64,000 nt of DNA from Stanieria sp964562685. GTDB taxonomy: Bacteria; Cyanobacteriota; Cyanobacteriia; Cyanobacteriales; Xenococcaceae. Location of the stretch: assembly GCA_964562685.1 (NCBI GenBank), contig CAZLUP010000012.1, forward strand, positions 15,973-79,972, written 5' to 3'. Both the position numbers and the translations under genes were made by a program. Below the pieces are notes generated by a model. The model was not told the DNA's origin, did no database searches, and saw only the letters and a list, made by a program, of their open reading frames with translations. Below are positions 7,387-17,078 of this stretch, in pieces. Within the stretch, counting starts at the first letter, position 1. Every line of letters begins with the position of its first letter.

Positions 7387-9579
7387 GTGGAAGTGATAGA
7401 AAAACCAAGAAACTTTAGTTTGTCTCCTGCTTTAGCAATTCTCATGGCAACCTCTTATTCTCTAAGTTTGCCTTTATCTGCTAGAGGGGAAATTATGCCA
7501 AATTCCGTAATTAATCAAAGCGAACATCAAGCAAAAATTCCCATTCTCAACAAACCACTGAAGCCAAAAGTTATTCTCTCCACAAAAAAGGCTAATTATC
7601 TTGCTCAGGCTGATTTTCCCGATAATCAATCTCCTCAACTTGAAATCCCACTTGATAATGGCCAGCCTTCAAATTTACCTGATTCTGAACAGCAACCTCC
7701 TCAGATAGAGAATCAAACACCTCCAACCGAAACTCAACCAACGCCTCCAAACCAAACTCAACCGAATGATACCGAAGAAGAACCAGCACAAGCACCAGAA
7801 CCTCGCGTGTTAGTAGCTGAAGTCTTAGTAGTAGGTGCTGATGATGAACTAGAAGATATTGTTTACGAAACGATTAATACTCAACCAGGAAGAACTACTA
7901 CTCGCTCTCAACTACAAGAAGATGTTAATGCAGTTTATGCGACAGGATTTTTTCAAGACGTACAAGTAACCCCAGAAGATACACCTTTGGGGGTTAGAAT
8001 TACTTTTGCCGTTCAATCTAATCCGATTCTCAATCAAGTAGTAATTGAAACTGTTCCCCCAGAAGGTAATCGAGTGTTACCACCAGAACAAGTAGATAAA
8101 ATCTTTGGTAATAACTACGGTAAAATTCTCAATCTCAGAGATTTGCAAAACGGGATTAAGCAATTAAATCAATGGTATACCCAAAATGGTTATGAACTAG
8201 CTCAGGTGGTTGGCGCACCGCAAGTTTCTCCCGATGGAACAGTCACTTTGGTAGTAGCTGAAGGGGTTATCGAAGATATTCAAGTAAGATATTTTGATGA
8301 AGAAGACGAACCAATCGATGGGAAAACTCGCGATTTTATTATTACTCGCGAAATTGAACTAGAACCTGGAGATGTCTTCAAGCGGGATACCGCACAAAGA
8401 GATTTACAACGAGTGTTTGGCTTGGGTATTTTTGAAGATGCTCGTTTTTCTTTTAGTCCAGGAGAAGATCCTCGGAAAGTTGTAGTTAATGTTGATGTAG
8501 TTGAAAGTAATACGGGTTCAGTAGCAGCAGGGGCTGGTTTTAGTTCTTCTAGTGGTTTATTTGGTACAGTTAGTTATCAACAAAAAAATCTGGGTGGGAA
8601 TAATCAAACCCTTGGTGCAGAAGTACAATTGGGTGAAAGGGAATTACTGTTTGATTTGAGTTTTACAGATCCTTGGATTGGAGGAGATCCTTTCCGTACT
8701 TCTTATACAGTAAATGCTTTTCGTCGTCGCTCCATTTCTCTAGTATTTGATGGCGATGATAATGATATTCGTACTGCTAATGAAGATGATAGTCCCAGAA
8801 TTGTACGTACTGGAGGAGGAATTAATTTTTCGCGTCCTCTTTCTAGAGATCCTTTTAAGAAAGCAGATTGGACTTTATCAACTGGGTTTCAATATCAACG
8901 TGTTCAGATCGAAAATGCTGATGGGGAAGTTTCGCCTCTATCTAGGGCAGAAGATGGCAGCCAGAATTTAGCTTTTAGTGATACTGGGGAAGACGATCTT
9001 TTTACTCTTCGTTTTGGAGCTACACGCGATCGCCGTAATAATGCTTTACAACCTACTAAAGGTTCTTTGTTGCGATTGGGAGTCGAACAAACTATACCGA
9101 TTGGTTCTGGTAGTATTTTCTTGAATCGGATTAGAGGTAGTTACAGTTATTATATTCCGATAGATTTTATTAGTTTTAGCGAAGGGCCCCAAGCTCTAGC
9201 TTTTAATGTTCAAGCAGGAACAGTACTAGGAGATTTACCTCCTTATGAGGCTTTTGTCCTTGGTGGTAGTAATTCGGTACGAGGTTATGCTGAGGGGGAA
9301 GTTGGTAGCGGACGCAGTTATGTACAAGCGACAGCAGAATACCGTTTTCCAATTTTTTCGATTGTTGGCGGTGCTTTATTTTTAGATTATGGTACTACTC
9401 TTGGTTCAGATGATGCTGTTCCTGGCGAACCTTCAAAAGTTAGAGATTTGCCTGGCAGCGGTTTTGGTTATGGTGCTGGTGTTCGGGTTCAATCTCCTCT
9501 CGGTCAAATTCGGGTTGATTATGCCATTAATGATGAAGGAGATAATCGGATTCATTTTGGGATTGGGGAAAGGTTTTAA
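7387..9579 (+). CDS. Outer-membrane assembly protein, Omp85/BamA family
   Basis: The cyanobacterial Omp85 (BamA/Toc75 relative), which inserts beta-barrel proteins into the outer membrane. The 730 residues contain a hydrophobic signal region (about 10-34, ending LSARG), a Pro/Gln-rich linker (about 75-135) and three POTRA-like repeats (about 138-375, for example DVNAVYATGFFQDVQV and RDLQRVFGLGIFEDARF). A C-terminal beta-barrel holds the VRGY loop-6 motif (NSVRGYAEGEVGSG) and a terminal Phe. The start is a GTG at 7387; no closer ATG preserves the signal peptide. It leads an lpxC-fabZ-lpxA-lpxB run, linking outer-membrane protein and lipid A synthesis. Confidence 0.93.
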   Translation: MEVIEKPRNFSLSPALAILMATSYSLSLPLSARGEIMPNSVINQSEHQAKIPILNKPLKPKVILSTKKANYLAQADFPDNQSPQLEIPLDNGQPSNLPDSEQQPPQIENQTPPTETQPTPPNQTQPNDTEEEPAQAPEPRVLVAEVLVVGADDELEDIVYETINTQPGRTTTRSQLQEDVNAVYATGFFQDVQVTPEDTPLGVRITFAVQSNPILNQVVIETVPPEGNRVLPPEQVDKIFGNNYGKILNLRDLQNGIKQLNQWYTQNGYELAQVVGAPQVSPDGTVTLVVAEGVIEDIQVRYFDEEDEPIDGKTRDFIITREIELEPGDVFKRDTAQRDLQRVFGLGIFEDARFSFSPGEDPRKVVVNVDVVESNTGSVAAGAGFSSSSGLFGTVSYQQKNLGGNNQTLGAEVQLGERELLFDLSFTDPWIGGDPFRTSYTVNAFRRRSISLVFDGDDNDIRTANEDDSPRIVRTGGGINFSRPLSRDPFKKADWTLSTGFQYQRVQIENADGEVSPLSRAEDGSQNLAFSDTGEDDLFTLRFGATRDRRNNALQPTKGSLLRLGVEQTIPIGSGSIFLNRIRGSYSYYIPIDFISFSEGPQALAFNVQAGTVLGDLPPYEAFVLGGSNSVRGYAEGEVGSGRSYVQATAEYRFPIFSIVGGALFLDYGTTLGSDDAVPGEPSKVRDLPGSGFGYGAGVRVQSPLGQIRVDYAINDEGDNRIHFGIGERF

Positions 9580-9688
9580 TCAGTTACCAGTTACCAGGAA
9601 GTATTAAGTAATAGGTAATAGGTAACGAAATTTTCAATTTTCTGCCTCCTGCCTTGTTACTTTTTACTTGTTACTTTTTACTTAATCA
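9580..9688. repeat. Short repeats between omp85 and lpxC
   Basis: Low-complexity spacer. CAGTTAC/CAGTTACCAGG duplications lie at about 9581-9600, AATAGGT is doubled near 9611-9624, and a direct repeat TTGTTACTTTTTAC occurs twice between about 9654 and 9682. These are the same style of short repeats as at 45436-45530. No terminator is evident, so omp85 and lpxC may be co-transcribed. Confidence 0.6.
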
Positions 9689-10525
9689 ATGGGTAATACA
9701 TTAAAAAAAGCTTTTGAATTGTCAGGAGTAGGTTTGCATTCTGGTGAAACTACAACTGTGAAAGTTATTCCTGATGAATCTAGCCAGGGACGATATTTTG
9801 TCAGGGTTGATTTACCCAATCAGCCCAGAATTCCAGCTACAGTTCAAACCGTTAGCCACACAACTCTTTCTACTGAATTGGCTCAAGGAGAAGCTAAAGT
9901 AAGAACGGTTGAGCATTTACTAGCTTCTTTAGCAGCCAGTGGGGTAGATGATGCTTGTATCGAAATTGATGGGGCAGAAGTTCCTTTATTAGATGGTTCG
10001 GCAAAGTTATGGACAAAAGCGATCGCTAGTGTAGGTATTGTCTCTTCTGTTTCTGATTCTTCTCCTTGGGTACTCAAACAACCCGTGTGGATTCAGGAAG
10101 GGGATGCTTTTGTTGCTGCCTTGCCTAGTCCAGAAACTCGTTTTACTTATGGCATTGATTTTCCTTATAAAGCGATCGCTAATCAATGGCATAGTTGGAG
10201 TTGCCAAGAGGGAAATTTTGCCGAAGAAGTAGCCCCTGCTAGGACTTTTGGTTTGGCAGAACAGATCGAACATCTGCAACAAGCTGGTCTAATTCAAGGT
10301 GGTAGTTTAGAAAATGCTTTGGTTTGTAGTAAGTCAGGGTGGCTCAATCCACCATTAAGATTTACGAATGAACCAGCCCGTCATAAACTATTAGATTTAG
10401 TAGGAGATCTGAGTTTACTGGGCAGATTTCCTCAAGCTCATTTTCTTGCCTATAAAGCTAGTCATAAGCTACATATTCAACTGGCAAGAACTTTAGCCGA
10501 TCTTAATCAATTAAACTCGTTTTGA
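9689..10525 (+). CDS. lpxC: UDP-3-O-acyl-N-acetylglucosamine deacetylase
   Basis: Zinc-dependent deacetylase, the committed step of lipid A synthesis. The 278 residues are close to the family length. Conserved features are LSGVGLHSGE near the N-terminus, VRTVEHLLASLAASGVDDA with the first zinc His, the EVPLLDGSA motif, and the later RHKLLDLVGDLSLLG segment with the second zinc ligands. LpxC starts at an ATG and ends so that its stop abuts the next gene, fabZ. This confirms a Gram-negative-type outer membrane. Confidence 0.95.
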   Translation: MGNTLKKAFELSGVGLHSGETTTVKVIPDESSQGRYFVRVDLPNQPRIPATVQTVSHTTLSTELAQGEAKVRTVEHLLASLAASGVDDACIEIDGAEVPLLDGSAKLWTKAIASVGIVSSVSDSSPWVLKQPVWIQEGDAFVAALPSPETRFTYGIDFPYKAIANQWHSWSCQEGNFAEEVAPARTFGLAEQIEHLQQAGLIQGGSLENALVCSKSGWLNPPLRFTNEPARHKLLDLVGDLSLLGRFPQAHFLAYKASHKLHIQLARTLADLNQLNSF

Positions 10526-10533
10526 AATTAGTA

Positions 10534-11007
10534 ATGACAACTGTTACCGCCGATAATCAATCAGTTTCTACGTCAACAACTTTGACAATTGAAGAAATTC
10601 ATCAGTTATTACCCCATCGTTATCCTTTTGCTTTGGTTGACCGTATTCTTGAGTATGTACCTGGTCAAAAAGCAGTAGGACTAAAAAATGTTACTTTTAA
10701 TGAACCTTATTTTCCTGGACACATTCCTAGTCGTCCTTTGATGCCTGGGGTTTTAATGGTAGAAGCGATGGCACAGGTAGGAGGAATAGTTTTAGTACAA
10801 TTACCAGGCATGGAGGGTAAATTCTTTGCTTTTGCGGGAATTGATAAGGTGCGTTTTCGTCGTCCAGTTATTCCTGGAGATCAATTAATCATGACTGTGG
10901 AACTTTTATCCTTCAAACAGAATCGTATTGCCAAAATGCAGGGAAGAGGAGAAGTAGACGGTCAACTTGCGGTTCAAGGGGAAATGATGTTTTCCTTGAT
11001 TGATTAA
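10534..11007 (+). CDS. fabZ: 3-hydroxyacyl-ACP dehydratase FabZ
   Basis: Dehydrates 3-hydroxyacyl-ACP in fatty acid elongation. It is a hot-dog-fold protein with the catalytic LLPHRYPFALVDRI His motif and the helix PGVLMVEAMAQVGG carrying the acidic residue. I start it at the ATG at 10534, eight bases past the lpxC stop; a TTG at 10522 would overlap lpxC. The position between lpxC and lpxA is conserved in many Gram-negatives, where FabZ and LpxA/LpxC share the hydroxyacyl-ACP pool. Confidence 0.95.
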   Translation: MTTVTADNQSVSTSTTLTIEEIHQLLPHRYPFALVDRILEYVPGQKAVGLKNVTFNEPYFPGHIPSRPLMPGVLMVEAMAQVGGIVLVQLPGMEGKFFAFAGIDKVRFRRPVIPGDQLIMTVELLSFKQNRIAKMQGRGEVDGQLAVQGEMMFSLID

Positions 11008-11051
11008 TCTTTTCTCCTGTAAGCTGTTAGCTGTAATTTTTCTTAATAAAA

Positions 11052-11858
11052 TTGATTACTCTCTTGAGTGGCTTAATTCATCCTACTGCTGTAATTGACC
11101 CCAAAGCTGAACTAGATTCCACAGTTCAGGTTAAGCCCTATGCTGTAATTGGGGCTGAGGTTAAAATTGGGGCGAATACTGTGGTTGGTTCTCATGCAAT
11201 TATCGAAGGACCAACCGAAATCGGTAAAAACAATCAAATTTTTCCAGGGGCTGCAATTGGTTTAGAACCTCAAGATTTAAAATATCAAGGGGCAAAAAGT
11301 AAGGTTATTATTGGCGATCGCAATCGAATCCGCGAATATGTTACCATTAATCGGGCTACGGAGGAAGATGAAGCAACTATCCTCGGTAATGATAATCTCC
11401 TAATGGCTTATGCCCATGTTGCCCACAATTGCATAATTGAAAATGAAGTCATTATTGCCAATAATGTGGCAATGGCTGGTCATGTCACAATTGAATCAAT
11501 GGCAGTGATTAGCGGTGTCTTGGGGATTCATCAATTCGTTCACGTTGGACGGATGGCAATGGTGGCGGGGATGAGTCGAATTAGTCGCGATGTTCCTCCT
11601 TATATGTTAGTCGAAGGAAATCCTGCTCGCGTGCGATCGCTAAATTTAGTGGCACTGAAAAGAAGGGGTTTTCCTAATTCAGAAATTAGTAAGTTAAAAC
11701 AAGCTTTTCGTTTACTCTATCATGAAGGAATTCCTTTGGATAAAGCGCTCGCTAAACTAGAATTACTGTCTGAAAGTGAAGCAATTGGACATCTAAGAGA
11801 TTTTCTTCAGGGTTCTGTTGCTGATGGTAGAAGAGGTTTAATTCCCGGACACAAATAA
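11052..11858 (+). CDS. lpxA: UDP-N-acetylglucosamine acyltransferase
   Basis: First enzyme of lipid A synthesis: acylates UDP-GlcNAc from hydroxyacyl-ACP. It has a left-handed beta-helix built from hexapeptide repeats (for example AVIGAEVKIGANTVVGSHAI). The catalytic His lies in LMAYAHVAHNCIIEN, and the C-terminal helical domain carries LKQAFRLLYHEG. At 268 residues it is near the usual 262. The start is a TTG at 11052; another TTG four codons on is possible. No ATG fits before the helix begins. Confidence 0.94.
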   Translation: MITLLSGLIHPTAVIDPKAELDSTVQVKPYAVIGAEVKIGANTVVGSHAIIEGPTEIGKNNQIFPGAAIGLEPQDLKYQGAKSKVIIGDRNRIREYVTINRATEEDEATILGNDNLLMAYAHVAHNCIIENEVIIANNVAMAGHVTIESMAVISGVLGIHQFVHVGRMAMVAGMSRISRDVPPYMLVEGNPARVRSLNLVALKRRGFPNSEISKLKQAFRLLYHEGIPLDKALAKLELLSESEAIGHLRDFLQGSVADGRRGLIPGHK

Positions 11859-11990
11859 ATTAATAGTCGAATAGATCAATTGAGGTAGGTAGGGAGAATG
11901 GGAGAAGAGGGGAAAAGGAGATAAATCAAAGTCTATTTTTTTTAATATGTGTATGATTCATACCTAAAATTAGATAACGCCGAAAAATTA

Positions 11991-13148
11991 ATGCGTATTT
12001 TTATTAGTACGGGAGAAATTTCTGGGGATCTGCAAGGGGCGATGTTAATCGATGCTCTTCAACGTCAGGCAAAGGTGAAAAACATTCCTTTAGAAATTAC
12101 TGCTTTAGGTGGTAGTCGCATGGCAGCAGCAGGGGCTACATTACTATCAGATACAACCAAAATTAGTTCTATTGGGCTGTTGGAAGCTTTACCTTTTATT
12201 CTTCCAACCTTAAAAGTTCAAAAGCGTGCTAAAAAATATTTGCAAGCTAATCCTCCAGATATTTTAGTTTTAATTGATTATCCTGGACCTAATTTAGTAA
12301 TCGGGAAATATGTCCGTGCCAATCTACCAAATGTCAAAATAATTTATTATATTGCTCCTCAAGATTGGGCGGTGCCAATGTTAGGTCATGCCAAACATCT
12401 TGAAAAGATTGTAGATCGAATTTTGGCAATTTTTCCTGCGGAAGCTGATTATTTTCAGTCCCAAGGAATAGATGTTCAGTGGGTTGGTCATCCTTTATTA
12501 GACCGAATCAAAACTGCACCCAATCGGCAAAAAGCTAGGGAATTATTAGGTATAAAACCAGAACAATTAATTATTACTTTACTACCTGCTTCAAGAAAAC
12601 AAGAATTAAAATATTTACTGCCTATAATTTTAACAGCAGCCCAAGAAATTCAAACTAAATTACCTGATGTTCATTACTTAATTCCTGTGGTTTTAAGTGA
12701 TTATAAGCAAGAAATTGCAGCAGCAGTTAAACAATATAATTTATCGGCAACCTTATTAAAAAATAAAACCTTATCAGCGATCGCAGCAGCAGATTTAGCT
12801 ATTACTAAATCAGGTACAGTTAATTTAGAAATTGCCTTACTAAATGTTCCGCAAGTAGTGCTGTATCGGATTCATCCTTTTACTGCTTGGATAGCTCGCA
12901 GTCTACTTAAGTTTAAAATTCCTTTAATGTCACCAACTAATTTATTAGTTAATCAAAAAATTGTTCCTGAATTACAACAAGAAGAAGCTACTCCTACCGC
13001 AATTGTTACTGAGGTTTTAAACTTACTTTTAAATAAAAAAAATCAACGTAAACTACAACAAGATTATCAACAAATGCGTTCTTTATTAGGAGAAGAAGGA
13101 GTATGCGATCGCGCTGCTAGTCAGATTTTGGCTTTAGTTAAACTATAA
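11991..13148 (+). CDS. lpxB: Lipid-A-disaccharide synthase
   Basis: Glycosyltransferase (GT19) joining two acylated glucosamines into the lipid A disaccharide. Motifs: N-terminal IFISTGEISGDLQGA, YYIAPQDWAVPMLGHAKHLE, WVGHPLLDR, LLPASRKQELKYLLP and the C-terminal ITKSGTVNLEIAL. The start is set at the ATG at 11991, giving the expected N-terminus (385 residues). An earlier in-frame GTG at 11949 would add 14 unconserved residues. It ends the omp85-lpx block and faces the convergent gene at 13176 with a 27-bp gap. lpxD is not in the window. Confidence 0.95.
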   Translation: MRIFISTGEISGDLQGAMLIDALQRQAKVKNIPLEITALGGSRMAAAGATLLSDTTKISSIGLLEALPFILPTLKVQKRAKKYLQANPPDILVLIDYPGPNLVIGKYVRANLPNVKIIYYIAPQDWAVPMLGHAKHLEKIVDRILAIFPAEADYFQSQGIDVQWVGHPLLDRIKTAPNRQKARELLGIKPEQLIITLLPASRKQELKYLLPIILTAAQEIQTKLPDVHYLIPVVLSDYKQEIAAAVKQYNLSATLLKNKTLSAIAAADLAITKSGTVNLEIALLNVPQVVLYRIHPFTAWIARSLLKFKIPLMSPTNLLVNQKIVPELQQEEATPTAIVTEVLNLLLNKKNQRKLQQDYQQMRSLLGEEGVCDRAASQILALVKL

Positions 13149-13175
13149 CTACTATTCTTGATATTGATAAACTAA

Positions 13176-14978
13176 TTAAGATAATTGCTCAGGTTTTTGA
13201 GCGGGTTTGACAATCAATTCAAAATCTATATTTTCTAAAGCTGTTGTGGTTAACCAACAATTCGTATCAATCAAAATATATCGCTCATCTTGCCAAGCAA
13301 CACAACTATTTTGCTCAGATTCGAGTATAGAAATACTACCATCTACTAAACTTTTAATTGCTTGTTGTGCTACTGGTTGATGTTGCTTAATCCATTTATT
13401 ATCTTCTAAATATTCTGGATTAAAACTATTGCGCTCAATCAGCCAAAAATCAATTTGATACTTTTGAATAAATGCATTAACTTCTGCTCGATTACTACTA
13501 TATTGAGCTTTAATTAAATCAACTGCTCTTTGCCGAAATTGACGATAATATCCCCAATGATAAGGAATAGCATATTCAGAACCAACTAAAATTGAACGAC
13601 GAGCAAAACTAGGAATATTATTTCCTTCATCCGCCAAACTAGCAATTACTATATCTTTGGGTTGTTGTTCTAAAAAGTGATAAAGTTCTGGTGGATTACC
13701 CGAAATATAACGAGTCCAAACAAAACTTTTAGCAAAAAAGGGATAGATTAGTAACACAATTCCCAAAATAAAAGCTATCCCCAAATAAATAAACTTTTTA
13801 AGATTACTAATTTGTTTAAATTGATTATTTGGCTTAGATAATAAATAGTGCAAGATTAAAGTAAAAGCTAAACTTGCTGCTAAAATTACAACTATTCTTA
13901 AAGTATGTTGAGTATAACGACTGGGAAGATGAAATGTAAATAATAACAGATGCGCCACACAAAACATCCCTAAAGAAACCAATAAAATTCGGGGTAAAGT
14001 ATGAATTTTTGGAGAAATTTTCTGACTTAAACTAAAAGTTTTGGTAAACTTAAGTAAAATTGGCAGAAATACAGCCAAATAAGCCAAAGGTGGCATCAAA
14101 GCCGAAGCAATTCTTAGACTACTACGACTGCCATTAAACCAAAAGTCCCAAGGATTGCGATCGTTAAAAAAACCAGCCCTTTCACCAAAATTAAATTCGG
14201 GTAATTCTCTAGCTTGAGTAACAGTAATTGTGGGACTAAATTCGGAAGTTGAAATAGCAAAAGGAAGTAAAGTAAAAAAAGCTACGGCTAAACCAGTTAA
14301 ACAAAAAAAATAGTCTTGTTTGCGACTAGATAACTTAGGAGAAAATCCTTCAAAACGCCATAATTGTAATAATAAAAAACCCGCACAAATAAATACTAAA
14401 GAGGGATAAAATAAACCCAATAAAATAATTGCCAAACAAATACCTAACAGAGATTGCCTCAACCAATAATAAAAAAAGATTAATAATAAAGGAGAAATAA
14501 AAGCTTTCGGCGTTCCTGAAATAAATCCATCCTGCATCCAAAGGTTTTGATTAAATAATAAAGCAGCTACAAAACCAGTAAAAGGAAAAGGTAATAATTC
14601 TAAAGTTACAGCAAAACAATAAACTGTAGTAATTATTCCTAATATTCCAGGAATCAACTTGCTAAAAACTACAGGATCGATTCCTATTGCTGCTACTGTT
14701 TGATAAAGAAGTGTGTAACCAAAAGGTGCAACGGACTGAAAATAATCAGCAATTAAATCATGATTAAATAACTCAGAATCGAGAAAACGACGCATCCAAA
14801 AAATATGTTGTCGTGCATCATCTTGAATTACATATTCACTACTAAAAGCTTGTTGCAATGCCAGCCAACTATAAAAGATAGCAAAAGCTAAACTAAGACC
14901 CAACCAAAAAAGAGAAAGTTTACTAGTTAATCTTGAATCAGAAGTAAAAAAAAATTGATTGATTTGATTATTTAACAT
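13176..14978 (-). CDS. Polytopic membrane protein, GT-C glycosyltransferase-like
   Basis: A 600-residue protein with about ten or more hydrophobic segments and a soluble C-terminal part. An early luminal loop has the acidic pattern QDDARQHIFWMRRF, like the catalytic Asp loop of GT-C enzymes that use polyprenyl-phosphate sugars. I do not recognise the exact family. The gene lies just downstream of another GT-C-like protein (15088-16680) and near uppS, so a role in cell-surface glycan assembly is plausible. This is inference; the glycosyltransferase motif is only partial. Confidence 0.6.
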   Translation of the reverse strand: MLNNQINQFFFTSDSRLTSKLSLFWLGLSLAFAIFYSWLALQQAFSSEYVIQDDARQHIFWMRRFLDSELFNHDLIADYFQSVAPFGYTLLYQTVAAIGIDPVVFSKLIPGILGIITTVYCFAVTLELLPFPFTGFVAALLFNQNLWMQDGFISGTPKAFISPLLLIFFYYWLRQSLLGICLAIILLGLFYPSLVFICAGFLLLQLWRFEGFSPKLSSRKQDYFFCLTGLAVAFFTLLPFAISTSEFSPTITVTQARELPEFNFGERAGFFNDRNPWDFWFNGSRSSLRIASALMPPLAYLAVFLPILLKFTKTFSLSQKISPKIHTLPRILLVSLGMFCVAHLLLFTFHLPSRYTQHTLRIVVILAASLAFTLILHYLLSKPNNQFKQISNLKKFIYLGIAFILGIVLLIYPFFAKSFVWTRYISGNPPELYHFLEQQPKDIVIASLADEGNNIPSFARRSILVGSEYAIPYHWGYYRQFRQRAVDLIKAQYSSNRAEVNAFIQKYQIDFWLIERNSFNPEYLEDNKWIKQHQPVAQQAIKSLVDGSISILESEQNSCVAWQDERYILIDTNCWLTTTALENIDFELIVKPAQKPEQLS

Positions 14979-15087
14979 CAGCTAAATTAAATAAAAACTT
15001 TGACCGAGTAAAAAATATTTTATAAATGTTAACTTAGAAGCGATTTATAAAGATAACTTTAATAATAAATGTTATTGATTAAATTTT

Positions 15088-16680
15088 TTAATTATTTTGG
15101 AGTTGCCAAAGATATCCGATTGGATAAACCGATTCAAATTGGACTTCTGAATTATTTTGATTTGCTGCTAATAATTCATCATAAGGTCGAAACAGAAATA
15201 CATCACTAAAACCTTGAGGCATTGATAGTTTTGCTTCAGTATCTACTAACATTATTTTAGTTTCTGGTTTGAGGCAATAACTGAGCGAAGTAACACGACT
15301 AATTCTTTCGGTATTACCAATCACTAAAGGATTGGGACTTTGATTAATAATTTGAGCAACTTGACAATTATAATAACTACTATATTTATTCCACCAAGTA
15401 TTAGCTTGCAGATATAATACCGAACAAATAACGCCTAAAGAAATTACCGCTACAGTAATTATTTGCCAGATTTTTCTTGATTGCCAACTACTTTTGACTT
15501 CAGTTATTTTAGTAGCTAAACAATAAGCGATCGCAATTTGAATTCCTAAATAAACTGCGGTTATATATCTACCAACTGTTGCCCTTTGTCCTCCTGCAAT
15601 TAAATCGGGTAAACCCAAACCAAATGCTGTAACACCAATTAATAATAAAATAAAAATCTGAGGTTGTTTCGGTGCAGAACGAACTAAAAAATAAATACTA
15701 TAAATAATTAAAACTAGAATAGGAATTATTAAATAAGTAACTGGATTAGTCCAACTTAATTGAATATCTTTAGCTGCTTCTACATCAAAAAAGCGAGCGC
15801 GATAACCACTTTGTAAATCAAAGACAATCGAACTTAAATTGAGTAACCATCTTTGTCCCCAAACTCCTAAAGGAATATCTCTTTCAGTCCATTGTCCTAC
15901 ACCATCATCATTAAATATAAATACACCGATCCAAGGACTAAATAATAAAATTCCCAATCCCGAAGCATAGAGATAACTTTTAATTAATTTATGCCATTTA
16001 AATTCAACTAACTTGGCTACATAAATTCCCTGTCCAATTGAAGCTAAAACTGCCAAAGGATGAGCATACAATCCTAAAGTAACAGTCAAACCATAAACAA
16101 TCCAACTACCTAAATTATTTCTTTTTATTGTCCATAACAAAGCTGCACTAGACAATAAAATTGTTACGGCTAGCAAACTATATTCTCTTGCTTCTTGAGC
16201 ATAAATCAGATGAAAAGGAGAAACAGCTACCAAAGCTAAAGCAATCAATCCTACTAATCGATCCGCAAATAATTCACGACAAAGCCAATAAATACAAGGA
16301 AAACTCAACAAACTAATAACTGCTGCTACACCTCTAGTAACATTAATAGAACTCCCAAATAATTCCATCCCAATTCGGGCAAGTACATAATAAAGAGGAG
16401 AATGTTCTGATGATGCGATCGCTTTGACTCCAGCCCAAAAGTTTCTCTCAGGATTAAGTTGTTGGAATTTTTGTAACTCACTAATTGTAACAATTGAATT
16501 TTGAGGAGCTTGTTCAACAAATTCGGTACGACTATAACCAGAAGCTCTTAAAGAAGTATGCACTTCATCAATCCAATATACCTTCTTTTCTAGATTAGTA
16601 AAACGAAACAAAATACCAAGTACTACAACAATAATTACCAAATAATTAAACCAATTAAAATAAAACTTTTTTTGTTTCAT
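15088..16680 (-). CDS. GT39-like (PMT/ArnT-type) membrane glycosyltransferase
   Basis: A 530-residue integral membrane protein with an N-terminal anchor. It then has the GT-C signature WIDEVHTSLRASG, SSEHSPLYYVLAR and YAQEAREYSLLAV, the arrangement seen in dolichyl/undecaprenyl-phosphate-sugar transferases such as PMT and ArnT. The donor is probably a polyprenyl-phosphate sugar and the acceptor is unknown. It is followed 109 bp downstream by a second polytopic protein, so the two may be one operon. uppS, which makes the polyprenyl chain, lies 398 bp upstream. Confidence 0.75.
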   Translation of the reverse strand: MKQKKFYFNWFNYLVIIVVVLGILFRFTNLEKKVYWIDEVHTSLRASGYSRTEFVEQAPQNSIVTISELQKFQQLNPERNFWAGVKAIASSEHSPLYYVLARIGMELFGSSINVTRGVAAVISLLSFPCIYWLCRELFADRLVGLIALALVAVSPFHLIYAQEAREYSLLAVTILLSSAALLWTIKRNNLGSWIVYGLTVTLGLYAHPLAVLASIGQGIYVAKLVEFKWHKLIKSYLYASGLGILLFSPWIGVFIFNDDGVGQWTERDIPLGVWGQRWLLNLSSIVFDLQSGYRARFFDVEAAKDIQLSWTNPVTYLIIPILVLIIYSIYFLVRSAPKQPQIFILLLIGVTAFGLGLPDLIAGGQRATVGRYITAVYLGIQIAIAYCLATKITEVKSSWQSRKIWQIITVAVISLGVICSVLYLQANTWWNKYSSYYNCQVAQIINQSPNPLVIGNTERISRVTSLSYCLKPETKIMLVDTEAKLSMPQGFSDVFLFRPYDELLAANQNNSEVQFESVYPIGYLWQLQNN

Positions 16681-17078
16681 TACCTATGCCTTGGCTACCA
16701 ATCACAAATGTAAATTGTACTCGGTCAGCAACTTTAATTTTTTTCTTGATGAGACTAACATTTATTTAATAAACTTTTACCCAACCAGAGTTTAAGAATT
16801 TATAACAAAAATCTTTTCTGGATTGCTATCAATTTATCTCTCAATCTCATGCTTTTTTATCATTAATCACAAAATTGCCCATACTAACCTAGAAAAAGAC
16901 AGTAAATTCTCCTAGCTAAAAACCACTCTTATTTTTAATTCAGTAAGATTACTGATGCTAGGTAAAAACAATTAAGTAACTATTATTTTGGGGAAAAGAG
17001 AAAAAAAACAACGCGGTCGTTGATAAAGGGAGCGAACCTGTTGCTCTGCATCTAGGCAAAGCCAAGATCGCTTCTCAA
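16681..17078. other. Intergenic spacer, no gene seen
   Basis: AT-rich spacer between the GT39-like gene and uppS, both on the minus strand. It should contain the promoter of the GT39-like gene and the 3' end of the uppS transcript. A small palindrome (CAACG...CGTTG around 17010-17023) is the only structure noted. No open frame here looks like protein. Confidence 0.4.

Noticed and set aside
17008..17078. tRNA-like or structured RNA next to uppS
   Set aside because: Only a 5-bp stem could be drawn; there is no T-loop or acceptor stem.
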